Under the pieces are notes generated by a model, which saw only the letters and a list, made by a program, of their open reading frames with translations, had not been told where the DNA came from and did not search any database. Both the position numbers and the translations under genes were made by a program. A DNA stretch of 64,000 nt from Lepidostoma basale (Eukaryota > Arthropoda > Insecta > Trichoptera > Lepidostomatidae): positions 248,001 to 312,000 of the forward strand of contig JAHDVF020001353.1 of assembly GCA_022606425.2 (NCBI GenBank), written 5' to 3'. Position 1 is the first letter of the stretch. Every line of letters starts with the position of its first letter. This document shows positions 51,659-63,537 of this stretch, one piece after another.

Positions 51659-52870
51659 CATTTCATTTTTTCATTTTTCATTTATTTTGATAATAATCAC
51701 AAACATTACAGACATACAATTCCAAATCGTTTGCAATTACATTATAAACAGAGAAGCATTAAAAAAAATAAAAAAATAAAAATTAAGCTTAAGAGTAAGA
51801 AAAAATCATAACATTGATATTGCATCCCTGAGGCAACTCACACTATCACGAAATATGTCGACCTCCGAGGCGATCCGATTAAGCAATAAGATTGCCCTAC
51901 CCACAGGCATTACCATTGGCAGGTTGGTTCTGCAGCGTGGCAAATAAAACAATCTGTGCTGTCTTTGACGAAGGTAATTATCAGGGACAAATAGACCTAC
52001 ATCACTCAGGACATCCGAGTTCTGTATACGGCCGCCAATCAGCTGAAAGAAGTGAACTCCCAAGTGAATGTTCCTCCTTCTCTCCAATGATTGGTAGCTT
52101 AGCATACCTAGCAAGAATTCAGTCGGAAAGAGCCACGGGTAATAACCGCGCTCCCTGAGGTAAAGAAAGCGCAGAAATTTTTTCTGCACTCGCTCCACCA
52201 TCAGAGAATATCGGATCCCAGGCGGTGACCAAATAACGGAACTATATTCCAGCCGACTTCTTACCAGGGAATTATACAACACCCGAAGTACCTGTGTGTT
52301 CGAAAATATCTTGGCATTCCTGAAAACAAATCCAAGCATTTTAATGGAACTATTACATAGAGCAACTATGTGAAGATTGAACGATAATTGAGCATCGAAC
52401 AGAACACCGAGATCTCTGGATGTAGAAGCTCTTTCAAGCTGTACCCCATCCATAAGATAGCGAAAGTATAATGTTTTCGATGCCCGTGTGTATGACATAA
52501 CAAAGCACTTGGAGACGTTGAAGAATAATTTGTTACGTTTACTCCATTGGGTTATGCTCTGAATGTCACACTGAAGCTTCAAGCAATCTGAGGGATTCTC
52601 TATTTCAGAGAAAACTTTTATGTCATCAGCAAATAATAAAAAATTTGAAAACTTTATTTCGTTAGAAATATCATTTATGAATATTGTGAAAAGCAATGGT
52701 CCTAAATTAGACCCTTGTGGCACCCCTGATGAGGTGTGAAAGGCTGAAGACTGAAAAAGTCCATATGACACATATTGTTTTCGAGATGTTAGATAGCTAG
52801 AGAAAAGCTTGAGCAGATTGTCACTAAAGCCAATCCTTTGAAGCTTTCGAAGCAAACGACCTGTTGTGTA
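51659..52870 (-). pseudogene. LINE-H (Jockey-like) reverse transcriptase, 5' truncated
   Basis: The longest retrotransposon coding region in the window: about 355 LINE-derived residues of a 384-codon frame (51806-52960). The first ~30 codons come from the flanking LINE-A and SINE-T tail. RT palm motifs: SSGVPQGSNLGPLLFTIFIN (motif B region), NFLLFADDIKVF with catalytic FADD, then NVSKCFVMSYTR and the STSRDLGVLFDAQLSFNLHI region. The post-RT part follows (NSLVRSRLEYSSVIWSP, VERVQKKFLRFLYLRERG, YYPWLFPTEFLLGMLSYQSL, GGRIQNSDVLSDVGLFVPD). It ends ...FRDSVSCLRDAISML and stop. The enzyme's role in intact elements is target-primed reverse transcription; here the N-terminal RT motifs and endonuclease are missing. 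The frame is uninterrupted, so the insertion is young. Confidence 0.9.
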
Positions 52871-52885
52871 CATAAAAAAAAAAAA
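52845..52885 (+). mobile_element. SINE-T tail scrap
   Basis: AACGACCTGTTGTGTACAT then poly-A, the inverse of the CTTGTATACAACAGGTCG tail. It lies exactly at the truncated 5' end of the Jockey-like copy. Confidence 0.55.
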
Positions 52886-52888
52886 AAA

Positions 52889-53092
52889 TGTGTAAACGGC
52901 GTGAACGGAGCTGGTAATGGAGGAAGGCCGAGGAAAACGTGGCACGATCAAATCAATCAAATATTAAATGTCGGTCACGCGAGGACTCGGAGAAATCGAC
53001 GTGCATGCATGACAAAATGTATGAATGTAGAGGAAGTGAGAGAAGTATGTCAGGACAGAACTGTGTGGCTTTCCATTCTTTCTGCCTACGTA
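52889..53092 (+). mobile_element. LINE-A C-terminal fragment, tailless
   Basis: [66 protein letters not shown] then loss of the hairpin and tail. Confidence 0.8.
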
Positions 53093-53324
53093 GAATATGG
53101 TAATTAACGAAAATTGATGTGACTTCATACATTTTTTACTAATAATTATTTGGGTAGGTCCAGAAATATTGGAAAGTTTTACTTGGAACTCGTTAAGAAA
53201 TTTTATGGAAATGATTACATAGTTAGGGGATACTAAATTTATTTTACATGTAATACTTAAATAATAAAAAATATTTTGAATATAATACTTAAATAATAAA
53301 ATTTATTTTATATGTAATACTTAG
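53093..53324. other. AT-rich with tandem TAATACTTAAATAATAAA units
   Basis: Two or three diverged copies of an ~50 bp unit between 53245 and 53325. Confidence 0.5.
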
Positions 53325-53556
53325 AATCATTATATTATTTGTTTTAGATATATTTTGTGGGTGTTGGACGATCAAAGTGTGCGCGGGAGATGCCTATTGG
53401 TGGCGATGAGGCTCGCAACCCATCACACCGCGTCTCCCGCGGGGCGAAAAGAGAAGGATGGAGTGCCGCATCAGTAAAAGTGTGAGAGTCCATTCTTTCT
53501 GCCTACCCTTTCGGGGAAACGGCGTGATGGTTAGTTAGTTAGTTAGTTAGAATCAT
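53325..53556 (+). mobile_element. SINE-S copy, 5' truncated
   Basis: Begins at ATTATTTGTTTTAGATATAT. GC-rich stem (GCGCGGGAGA...TCTCCCGCG), terminal block and four GTTA. Confidence 0.85.
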
Positions 53557-54040
53557 TAGTCACCTTGAAATATGTAAAATCATTTGTAAACAATTTGTAA
53601 GAATTTGATTTTCTTATAAACACTTTGTTTCGTCCTACCTCAAATAACTTATTTTTAATTTACATAATATCATTGTGAATAATATCAATCAACAGTGACA
53701 ATCATGGAAATCAATGCTTAACTCGATTTTTTTGCTGATTTTGGTGGAAACCCTGTTCACTTACACGGCGTGTCTTAACCCCTAAAGAATAGCAAGTTTT
53801 AATTTAACCTCGTCACCCCCAATCCTGTCACGATTCCAGTTCGGAGTCTGAAAACTTTTAACACCAGAATTGTACTGCCCGCTGATTTATCTCCATTGGC
53901 TCACTTCACAACTTCTACACTGGATCGAAAATACTCGGGTCCTTCGCCCTTGGGCTTTCACTATCAAATACATTTGATAATATCTAAATAACTTCATTAT
54001 ATCGTGGGGTCATTACTTCTAACTTACTAATTGTTTCTTA
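53557..54040. other. Unassigned stretch
   Basis: Somewhat richer in GC (53745-53960) with no coding signature. Confidence 0.45.
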
Positions 54041-54476
54041 TTAACTAACTAACCATCACTAACTAACTAACTAACTAACCTTCACGTCGTTTCTCCGGAG
54101 GGATACGCAGAGAGGATGGATCGCCACATTGTTTTAACCTGACATAACTCTCGCGGAACTGCTACATTCACACATCGTGACAAGCACGATAGTGGATGAT
54201 TCCTACTTCGAATATGGCCGCATTTTAGTAATTGATTAATTTGGTCATGCCATGTCATTCGTAGTGTTCCTCGTCTTCTTTTTCCATATACATTACTTGT
54301 ACCATACATATCTTTTTAACCATTATTCCCTCATCCATTCGTTCTATATTTCCAAACCATTTCTAATATTGTATTTTATTAAATATTATGTATGGGATTT
54401 ACGCATGGGATTGGCGAAAGAACGATGGAAGTAGAATGAACGCAGTAGAAATGGGATCTCTTAGTAAAATCAACCG
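54041..54476. pseudogene. LINE-A copy with inverted 5' part
   Basis: 54041-54380 minus strand from a doubled tail to the SLRWFG region (75-codon open part at 54082-54309). 54385-54476 plus strand covers the upstream YGSEAW..EMRSLR segment. The tail itself is rearranged (TAACTAACCATCACTAACTA). Confidence 0.7.
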
Positions 54477-54483
54477 TTTTAAT

Positions 54484-54728
54484 ATCAATTTGACAGAAGA
54501 CAGTTGATTTGTAGTCAACGTTTTGCCATTTCACCATGAATAGACTGACGTCAGAACAGCGCTTGAAAATTGTGCAAATTTATTTTGAAAATCATGGTTT
54601 GGTTCGCCAAACTTAACACTACGTTAATTTAACGGTCGACATAATCGTCCATCCGAGCAAGTTATTCGGAAGACCATGGATCGTTTTCGCACCACGTACA
54701 CTGTAGTGGATAATAGCGTCCACAAAGT
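54484..54728 (+). pseudogene. Tc1/mariner-superfamily transposase N-terminus
   Basis: The ATG at 54536 opens MNRLTSEQRLKIVQIYFENH, GLVRQT and a stop. After a shift at about 54627 it continues GRHNRPSEQVIRKTMDRFRT, TYTVVDNSVHK. This is the first DNA-binding region (T.EQR..I...Y..N...R...R) that I associate with an insect Tc1/mariner-superfamily transposase whose termini begin GGGTGTTTTTTTAGAGG. The catalytic domain is cut off at 54728 by a LINE-A fragment. Upstream 54484-54535 is shared with the MITE arms at 42 kb. Confidence 0.6.
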
Positions 54729-54850
54729 TATGACTCGTTGTCTGAATGTGGAGAAATCTAGAGAAATGTGATTGAATAGAGAAGTGAGGCGGTCCATTCT
54801 CTCTACCTATCCCTGCGGAGAAACGACGTGATGATTTGTTTGTTTGTTTG
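54725..54850 (+). mobile_element. LINE-A 3' end fragment
   Basis: TTATGACTCGTTGTCTGAAT, GTGGAGAAATCTAGAG, then CTACCTATCCCTGCGGAGAA and GTTTG repeats instead of GTTA. Confidence 0.7.
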
Positions 54851-55240
54851 AGTCAACTCCATCCTGTATAAGGATAAGACGAGAAAAAACGACATTTGCG
54901 TTTGCGAGTATAAAAAGTATTACATTTGTCTTGAAAGCCTTTGAAATAATACAAAGCGCAATTTTAAGAATGATAATATTAAATAAATATAAAGCAAGGG
55001 ATAAAACCCTGAATAAATAATGGTTTCTGTAGACATTTTGTCCTTCTGTAAGACACAAAATAAGAAACACTATTATGTAGGAGGTCCAGCCGGACAGATT
55101 TCAAAATGACCCGTGATTCAGAATGACCTCTGCGTTATACTAAATAAGGGGAAGGGATTCTTGCTGAAATAGAATAGGCCCTTTTTAAGTTTAAGGTTAT
55201 TTGAAATTATTTTAAGGTTAAATCATTAACAGGCGGTGAA
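54851..55240. other. Unassigned stretch
   Basis: Nothing recognised. Confidence 0.5.
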
Positions 55241-55625
55241 ATCAATACTTCTTCTTCTTCTCCTTATAGACCTTTGGTCTGTTCCTGAAATCAGGCTGGC
55301 CTCTCTTGGAAAGTTGACTCCCAACTATCTCTCCATCTCTTCGGCGGTTTTCGGGGGGACGGCAGGTATCTGATGCGCTGCAGCGCGTGGGATTCTGATG
55401 GGATCCATCCTCTGCACTGCGCATTCCAGTATCATCTGCGTTGTCTGCCCCATCTCACGACATCCTCCACCTTGCAGATCTCGCGTATAGCCATGTTCCT
55501 CACCCTATCGCAAATAGTCCTTCTTGCTATCATCCTCAGCGTCCTCATTTCTGCCACCCTAACTTTATTTAGCCTTCGTTATTGTAGTATCCGCTCTGGT
55601 CTCAATGGAATGTCAGTATAAGCCA
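55241..55625 (-). pseudogene. LINE-C fragment, decayed
   Basis: (TTC)n tail, then minus-strand WRDSWESTFQERPA, PAVPPKTAEEME in shifted frames, RYWNAQCRGWIPSESH and IREICKVEDVVRWGR. Same order as 50.3-50.8 kb. Confidence 0.75.
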
Positions 55626-55697
55626 TATATATGATATATGTCAGAAAATCAATACTAAATTCATATAATAGTGGATCCTAAGATAATAATTATATAC

Positions 55698-56250
55698 CCT
55701 TATGTATGAAAGCAAAGCATGGAACTGGCAAAAGAAGGATAAAAGTAGAATAAATGCAGTAGAAATTAGATCTTTGACACACGAACATGTGGAAAATCTG
55801 TATATGATATAGTCTCGAATGAAAACATTATAAGTGAATGCAGTGTGAATGAAAGTGCTATGAACAAAATAACGAAAGGAACATTAAGACGACCTTAGTC
55901 GACCTTGGTGGCAGAATGGTGAGAGCCCTGATTTCCATACCGAAGGTTCCGGGTTCGATTCCCGGCGATGGCAGTGTGTTTTTCACACTGTCTTTGGTCT
56001 AGTATAGAATTAACGTGACAATAAAATGGCGATATATTGGCTACCCATCACATGTCATATGCATCAATATAATAGCTAAAATAAATTGTTTATAATAAAT
56101 CAAATATAGAATGTCGCTCACGTGAGTCGGAAAAATCGACGTGTGTGCATGTAGGAATGTTAAGGAATCGAGAGAAGCGTGCCGAGAAAGAAAAGTGTGG
56201 CAATCCTTTTTTCTGCATACCCCTTTGGGTAGATGGCTTGATGGTTCGTT
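55698..56250 (+). pseudogene. LINE-A copy interrupted by SINE-T
   Basis: 55698-55890 (YESKAWNWQKKDKSRINAVE, IVSNENIISECSVNESAMNK) and 56092-56250 (NQIxNVAHVSRKNRRVCM, terminal block CCCCTTTGGGTAGATGGCTT). The stretch between RWFG and the QINQ region is lost. Confidence 0.75.
55899..56090 (+). mobile_element. SINE-T copy
   Basis: GTCGACCTTGGTGGCAGAAT head, B box GGGTTCGATTCCC at 55949-55961 and the full body to ATAATAGCTAAAATAAATTG; tail shortened. Confidence 0.85.
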
Positions 56251-56515
56251 TTTATATAAAATTCTACAAAAATTTCTTATGTTACCTTACCCAAATGAGT
56301 CCTTCGACCTGGATCAATACCGACCCGCGAGCACTCGAGCGAATAAGTATACACCAGGTATACTTATTCGTGTGTATACATATCATTAAATAAGGTGATA
56401 TGGCGTGATCAAAGTGGTTAATTACTTATATAAAATACAATAGAACCACTTCTGACCGTGAATTCAAACTGGATACATTCAGTTTACTTAAAGCTGGCAA
56501 AAAATACATATTTTT
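56251..56515. other. Unassigned stretch with a perfect hairpin
   Basis: CGAATAAGTATAC at 56339 pairs with GTATACTTATTCG to 56371; six-base loop. Confidence 0.6.
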
Positions 56516-56965
56516 ATAAGGATTAATTGTATCTCAATAGAGACGAAGATGTAAATTGTTTTTTGGGAACATAATATGGTTGTCGAGGCGCTTACAGGAC
56601 TTGTGAACCTGTCATCGGTTGGCTTAAGCGATCGCTTTATGTTTAACAACATTCCCCATTCTGCCCTTCTTACGACCACCGCGTCAGCCAAATTTTGGAA
56701 GATGTATATATGCTACAATGTTGCAGAACACTTCACATTTTTTAGTTCAATCTACACTAGCGCCATCCATTCAGATTGGGTGTAAGCATTAAGCAGAAAA
56801 TCTTTATTCATGCACTATGAATGTTGCATATTTTCCACACATTTTAAATTTAAAAGAAGTAAGGAATTTTATATATGCAATCGCTTAAATGAACTACAAT
56901 TTAAGTCAAAAGAGATCAATCTACAAACCGATAATTCCACTCATGCAATCGTCTAAGATCTACAT
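56516..56965 (+). mobile_element. Repeat U copy, diverged
   Basis: TTGTATCTCAATAGAGACGA, then CATAATATGGTTGTCGAGGC, ATCGGTTGGCTTAAGCGATC, and past 56700 ACTAGCGCCATCCATTCAGA similar to the 21.2 kb body in inverse. Confidence 0.6.
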
Positions 56966-57400
56966 ATGACTAACTAACTAACTAACCATCACGCCGTTTC
57001 CCCGGAGAGGTAGGCAGAGAGGACACATCGTGACATGCACGCTCGTCGATTATTCCTACTTCGAATATAGCCACCTTTCACTAATTGATTAATTTGGTCA
57101 TGCCATGTCTTCCTTGACTTCTTTTTCCATACACACTACATGTATATATATTTTTAACCATTCTTCCCTCATCCATTCGTCTAAACCATCTTAGTGACCC
57201 TTTCTTGATTTTATTTATCACGCGTTCATACGCCTTAGATTCCTTTCTTGCTTCATTAAATATTCTGTCACACCTTTTTTCTTACATTCTTCTTAGTGAC
57301 CTCATTTCTACGGCATTTATCCTTCTTTTGCCAACTCCAAGCTTCACATCTTTGCTTCAGTCGATATATTTCTATATGTGGTAATGACTTTGAGTGCACC
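56966..57400 (-). pseudogene. LINE-A copy, many deletions
   Basis: (TAAC)n tail and CCCCGGAGAGG block, then minus-strand RACMS, the GRPR-K region decayed, MKRVINKIKKGSLRWF and KMAVHKRV... reaching ATCGACTGAAGCAAAGATGT. Confidence 0.75.
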
Positions 57401-57833
57401 ACAGTTTTATTTTAATTCCAGCACCAACCCTTATTCCGGTATCTTTCTCCATTCTTCAATATCTTGTCAAAAAAGAAGTTCAGAAGTAGCACCATATCGC
57501 TGTTCAGGGCCGCAGCTAACAAGGTGGAAAATCCCTGATGATCGCTAACAATCGCAGAGGAGACGACACTTAGAAAAGAAGAAGACGAAAATATTTCGTA
57601 ATTGTGAACTTAAGTGATAGAACCGAGATAAGATAAAACTGTGAGAATGAATTAATCTTTGAATATTGAACGATTAGATTAAAATTTTACAGTATTTTTG
57701 AAATTAAGGTGTGTTCGTTATATTAAATCATGACTGAATATTTGCTTTATTATTTGTATAATCAATATTTGTTTAAACACTTTATCGCACATTATAACGA
57801 AAAATAATTATATAATACATATATAATACATAT
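57401..57833. other. Unassigned stretch
   Basis: 57480-57590 includes GCAGCTAACAAGGTGG, ACTTAGAAAAGAAGAAGACG, possibly another GAAGAAG-tailed LINE end. Otherwise AT-rich. Confidence 0.4.
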
Positions 57834-58656
57834 AGTCCTAGTGAATTGTATGTATGAGGTATGCATGCGAAATGATCTGATGATGAATGTTAATAAGCCC
57901 AAGGTAATGATTTTTGAAAAGGAAGAAACCATGACAGTCTGCAACATTAGCGTGAATGGTGAAAATTTGGAACTACCTAAACTACCTAAATTCATGAACG
58001 CAAGTAGTTGAGTTCATGTATTTAGGTAGTATGTTTACAAGAGATGGGCGAGTGAAGAGGGATATTGAAAGAAGGGTTGGGGCAGGCAACAAAGTGAATG
58101 GTGCACTTAAAGTTGTCATCGCAAACAAAAACCTATCCAAAAAAGCTAGAATGGCAGTGCACAATGGTGTTCTTCTACCGACCCTTATGTATGGAAGCGA
58201 AGCATGGAACTGGCAAAAGAAGGATGAAAGTAGAATAAATGCAGTAGAAATGAGATCTCTTAGACGAATGTGTGGATACTCTGTGTATGATAGAGTGTCG
58301 AATGAAAATATAAGAAGAGAATGCGGTGCGAATGATGGTGTCATGAACAAAATAATGAAAGGATCATTAAGATGGTTTGGACATATGGAAAGAATGAATG
58401 AAGAAAGAATGGTAAAAAAATATATGTTAATGATGTAAACGGAACCAGAAATAGAGGAAGACCGAGAAACGTGGCACGATCAAATAAATCAAATATTGAA
58501 TGTCGGCCATGTGAGGAGTCAGAGAAATCGACGCGCGTGCATGACTCGATGTATGAATGTTGAGGAAGCGAGAGAAATATGTCAGGAAAGAAAAGTGTGG
58601 CAGTCCATTCTTTCTGCCTACCTCTTCGGGGAGACGGCGTGATGGTTAGTTAGTTA
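57834..58656 (+). pseudogene. LINE-A copy, long type, best preserved
   Basis: Starts AGTCCTAGTG, reads NCMYEVCMRNDLMMNVNKPK and VMIFEKEETMTVCNISVNG, then a ~31 bp inverted micro-insertion at 57972-58006. It is then open for 140 codons (58016-58438): [80 protein letters not shown]. One-base loss at about 58418 ends the frame. The terminal block and GTTA tail are intact. Confidence 0.85.
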
Positions 58657-58946
58657 GTTATAATTATTTAAAAGGTGAGATTTTTTTGCGTATGATTAGT
58701 ATAAATTAATAATAATATAATAAAATATATTAATGTTCTTATTCCTTCTTGCCATCTATCGACCGCTGAATGTAGGTCTCTTTAAAAAGCTTAATTTTTT
58801 TTCTTTCGTGCGCGACTCTTACCCATATTTTTCCTCTAACTGAAATGATATCGTCATCCAACATTTTCTGGGGTCGGCCGATGCCTTTTTCTAAATATAA
58901 ATTTTGTGTCTTGAAATTTCTTAGTATAACTATATATATTAGTATA
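58657..58946. other. AT-rich stretch, no gene seen
   Basis: Minus-strand frame at 58739-59008 has EKGIGRPQKMLDDDIISVRG, distantly like the GRPxKxxxDD ending of RTE-like ORFs; very weak. Confidence 0.3.
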
Positions 58947-59491
58947 AGTCCTAGTGTATAGAATGTACGAAGTATGCAATAAGTATGTCCTTGTGATGAA
59001 CGTTTCAAAGTGTAAAATTATGGTATTTGAAAAGGAAGAATGTATGACGGATCGTGACATAAGTGCGAACGGTGAGAAATTAGAGCAAGTTACCGAATTT
59101 GTTTATCTTGGAAGCATGTTTACAAGAGATGGAAGAATAGAGAAAGATATCAAAAGTAGGGTTGGGGCTGGAAACAAAATAAACGGTGCACTCAAAGTCA
59201 TTACCGCAAATAGAAATATATCGGCTGAAGCAAAGATGGCAGTGCACAAAAGAGTTCTAGTCCCGACCTTTATGTATGGAAGTGAAGCTTGGAGTTGGCA
59301 GAAGAAGGATGAAAGTAGGATAAATACCGTAGAAATGAGGTCACTAAGAAGAATGTGCGGAAAAACAATATATGATAGAATATCTAATGATGAAGTAAGA
59401 AAGGAATGTAAGGCGGATGAATTCGTGATAAATAAAATTAAGAAAGTTGGTTTGGATATTTGGAACGAATGGATGAGGGAAGAATGGTTAA

Positions 59492-59495
<4 letters not shown>

Positions 59496-59583
<88 letters not shown>
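59496..59583. repeat. (TA)n array 1
   Basis: About 43 TA units, interrupted only at the mariner boundary. Confidence 0.95.
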
Positions 59584-61108
<1,525 letters not shown>

Positions 61109-61111
61109 AAT

Positions 61112-61832
<721 letters not shown>

Positions 61833-62034
61833 TAGTGTGAATTGGAAAAGAAGTCGAGGAAGGCCAAGGAAGAATTGGCATGACCAAATTAATCAATGAC
61901 TGAAAGGCGGCCATGTTCGAAGTAGGAACAATCGACGAGCGTGCATGTCACGATGTGTGAATGTAGAAGAGGCGCGAGAAATATGCCAGGATAGAACAAT
62001 ATGGTGACGGTAAGTTAGTTAGTTTAGTTAGTTA

Positions 62035-62317
62035 TGTGAAAAATATTAATATGTTTCCAAGTTATTCGTTTTAATATTTTATTGTGTTTTGGAACTCCCG
62101 GTACCAAATTAACAACTATCGGTTGACAGCCCTTTGCGATGTGTGAAGGTTAGGTTAGGTTACAGACACCAGATCAGTTTGTAACCTAACCTCCAATGAC
62201 ACCCAATACGGAGTCTGTGTAGTAATTTGCATTCCTTGAATTCAGAACTCCAGTATCACAACGACCATATATGTATTATGACTTAACGGCGTATAGGATA
62301 TCATAATTACTCAATTA
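62035..62317. other. Unassigned stretch with a short hairpin
   Basis: GGTTAGGTTAC at 62151 pairs with GTAACCTAACC at 62191. Confidence 0.5.
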
Positions 62318-62362
62318 ACTAACTAACTATCACGCCATCTCACCGGAGAGGTAGGCAGAAGT
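62318..62362 (-). mobile_element. LINE-A terminal block
   Basis: TAACTAACTAACTATCACGC, CATCTCACCGGAGAGGTAGG. Confidence 0.7.
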
Positions 62363-62364
62363 CG

Positions 62365-62520
62365 GTTGGAATTTAGTTCCATTATCTGGGCGCCGCATGA
62401 GGTTCGATAATCCCTGACGGTGAAGAGGGTGCAGAAGAAGTTTCTGCGTTAGGTACCTCTATCTTAGGAATATTACCCGTGGCTCTTTCCAACTGATTTC
62501 TTGCTAGGGATGCTGATATC
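62365..62520 (+). pseudogene. LINE-H fragment
   Basis: Shifted frames read VGIxFSSIIWAPHEVR, VKRVQKKFLR, then YPWLFPTDFLLGMLIS with damage. Matches RSRLEYSSVIWSP and following in the 52 kb copy. Confidence 0.65.
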
Positions 62521-63180
62521 TCGAAGAGTCTTTCCTGCTATCATCCTCAGCGTCTGCATCTCTGCCACCCGCACTTTAGCCTTCGTTGATGATGATGATG
62601 ATGATGATTTATATAGCGCCATTTTTGTGAGAGATTCACTTCAAGGGCGCTCAACGTCTGGAAAGCTTCTCTTAATAAGAAAAGTTTTAAGAGAGCTTCT
62701 GAACACTCCTTCGTCGTCTAGATTGCGGATATTGTAGGGCAGCCTGTTCCACGCCGTCGGTCCCGCAATGCCAAAAGCGCGATCTGCGAAGTTTGAAGCT
62801 CCTTGGCGCCGCGGGACGAAAAGTTTGTGTGTTGCTTCTTCCTTCGAGGATCGTAAAGTTGACTGCCGAGGGTTCAAATCTGTCAGCTTGTAAAGTTCTG
62901 TGAGGTAGTGGGGCGCTCGTCCATGTAAGGCCTTGTGAACAAGTAGACACAGTTTGTAGTCGATTCGCTCAGGTAACCTTAGCCAGTGAAGTCGATAAAG
63001 CATTGAGGTTATATGGGTGAATTTTGATGCACCAAAAATTAATCTTGCTGCAGCATTCATAATGGATTGCAGTCTATCCAGTTGCTTCTTGGGTTTTCCG
63101 GCATATAGTATTGTGGTATCGCAGGTTTTCTGTATTCTGACCTTACTGTCGGTTCTCATATACTTGTTTTTCCACATGAT
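62505..63180 (-). pseudogene. LINE-C fragment split by a LINE-G copy
   Basis: LINE-C coding at 62505-62588 (TKAKVRVAEMQTLRMIAGKT) and 63127-63180 (IMWKNKYMRTDSKVRIQKTC) flank the LINE-G insertion. About 50 bp of LINE-C is missing at the junction. Confidence 0.75.
62595..63126 (-). pseudogene. LINE-G copy with (GAT)n tail
   Basis: Clean frame: GKPKKQLDRLQSIMNAAARL, IFGASKFTHITSMLYRLHWL, RLPERIDYKLCLLVHKALHG, RAPHYLTELYKLTDLNPRQS, NFADRAFGIAGPTAWNRLPY, NIRNLDDEGVFRSSLKTFLI. Then a GCGCCCTTGAAGTGAATCTC / AAATGGCGCTATATAAATC tail with GATGATGAT. The most intact LINE-G C-terminus here and a separate subfamily from 3.5 kb. Confidence 0.85.
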
Positions 63181-63410
63181 CTTCGTTTCCGGTCTCAATA
63201 TACTGATTGGTCTGCAGCAAAGCGACGCGTCTCCTCTTCCACTCCGCTCTTCAACTCTGCTGAGAACCTCATTTGAAATGAGGTCCTTCCATGAAACATG
63301 AGCAATTCGTCGGTAGTTCCACATCTCAAATGCTTCCAGCCTTTTGCGATCTCTTTCGCCCAGGCACCAAGTCTCGCAGCCGTACAGTAAAACACCCCAC
63401 ACCAATGTTT
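63181..63410 (-). pseudogene. LINE-B fragment
   Basis: VWGVLLYGCETWCLGERDRK, RLEAFEMWNYRRIAHVSWKD, LISNEVLSRVEERSG. It runs in the same frame into the LINE-C and LINE-G pieces, giving a fortuitous 254-codon open frame. Confidence 0.8.
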
Positions 63411-63448
63411 TTATAAGATGTTTTCAGAGGTTTAAGTCTATGTTGTTG

Positions 63449-63483
63449 GACTCGAATATTTAGATCTAAAATATTCGAGTCCA
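63449..63483. repeat. Near-perfect hairpin
   Basis: GGACTCGAATATTT pairs with AAATATTCGAGTCC around AGATCTA. Confidence 0.8.
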
Positions 63484-63537
63484 CGAGATCATGATATCTA
63501 ACTTCTTTTAAATTGTAAATAAAACACTTGTTTTTCA

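Noticed and set aside
19385..53556. Regularly recurring GTTA-ended units as a possible CRISPR-like or satellite array
   Set aside because: The copies are dispersed, in both orientations, with variable lengths and coding remnants; they are LINE and SINE ends.
62140..62195. AGGTTAGGTTAGGTTA as an interstitial insect telomere (TTAGG)n
   Set aside because: Only two full units, followed by their inverse as a small hairpin; too short.
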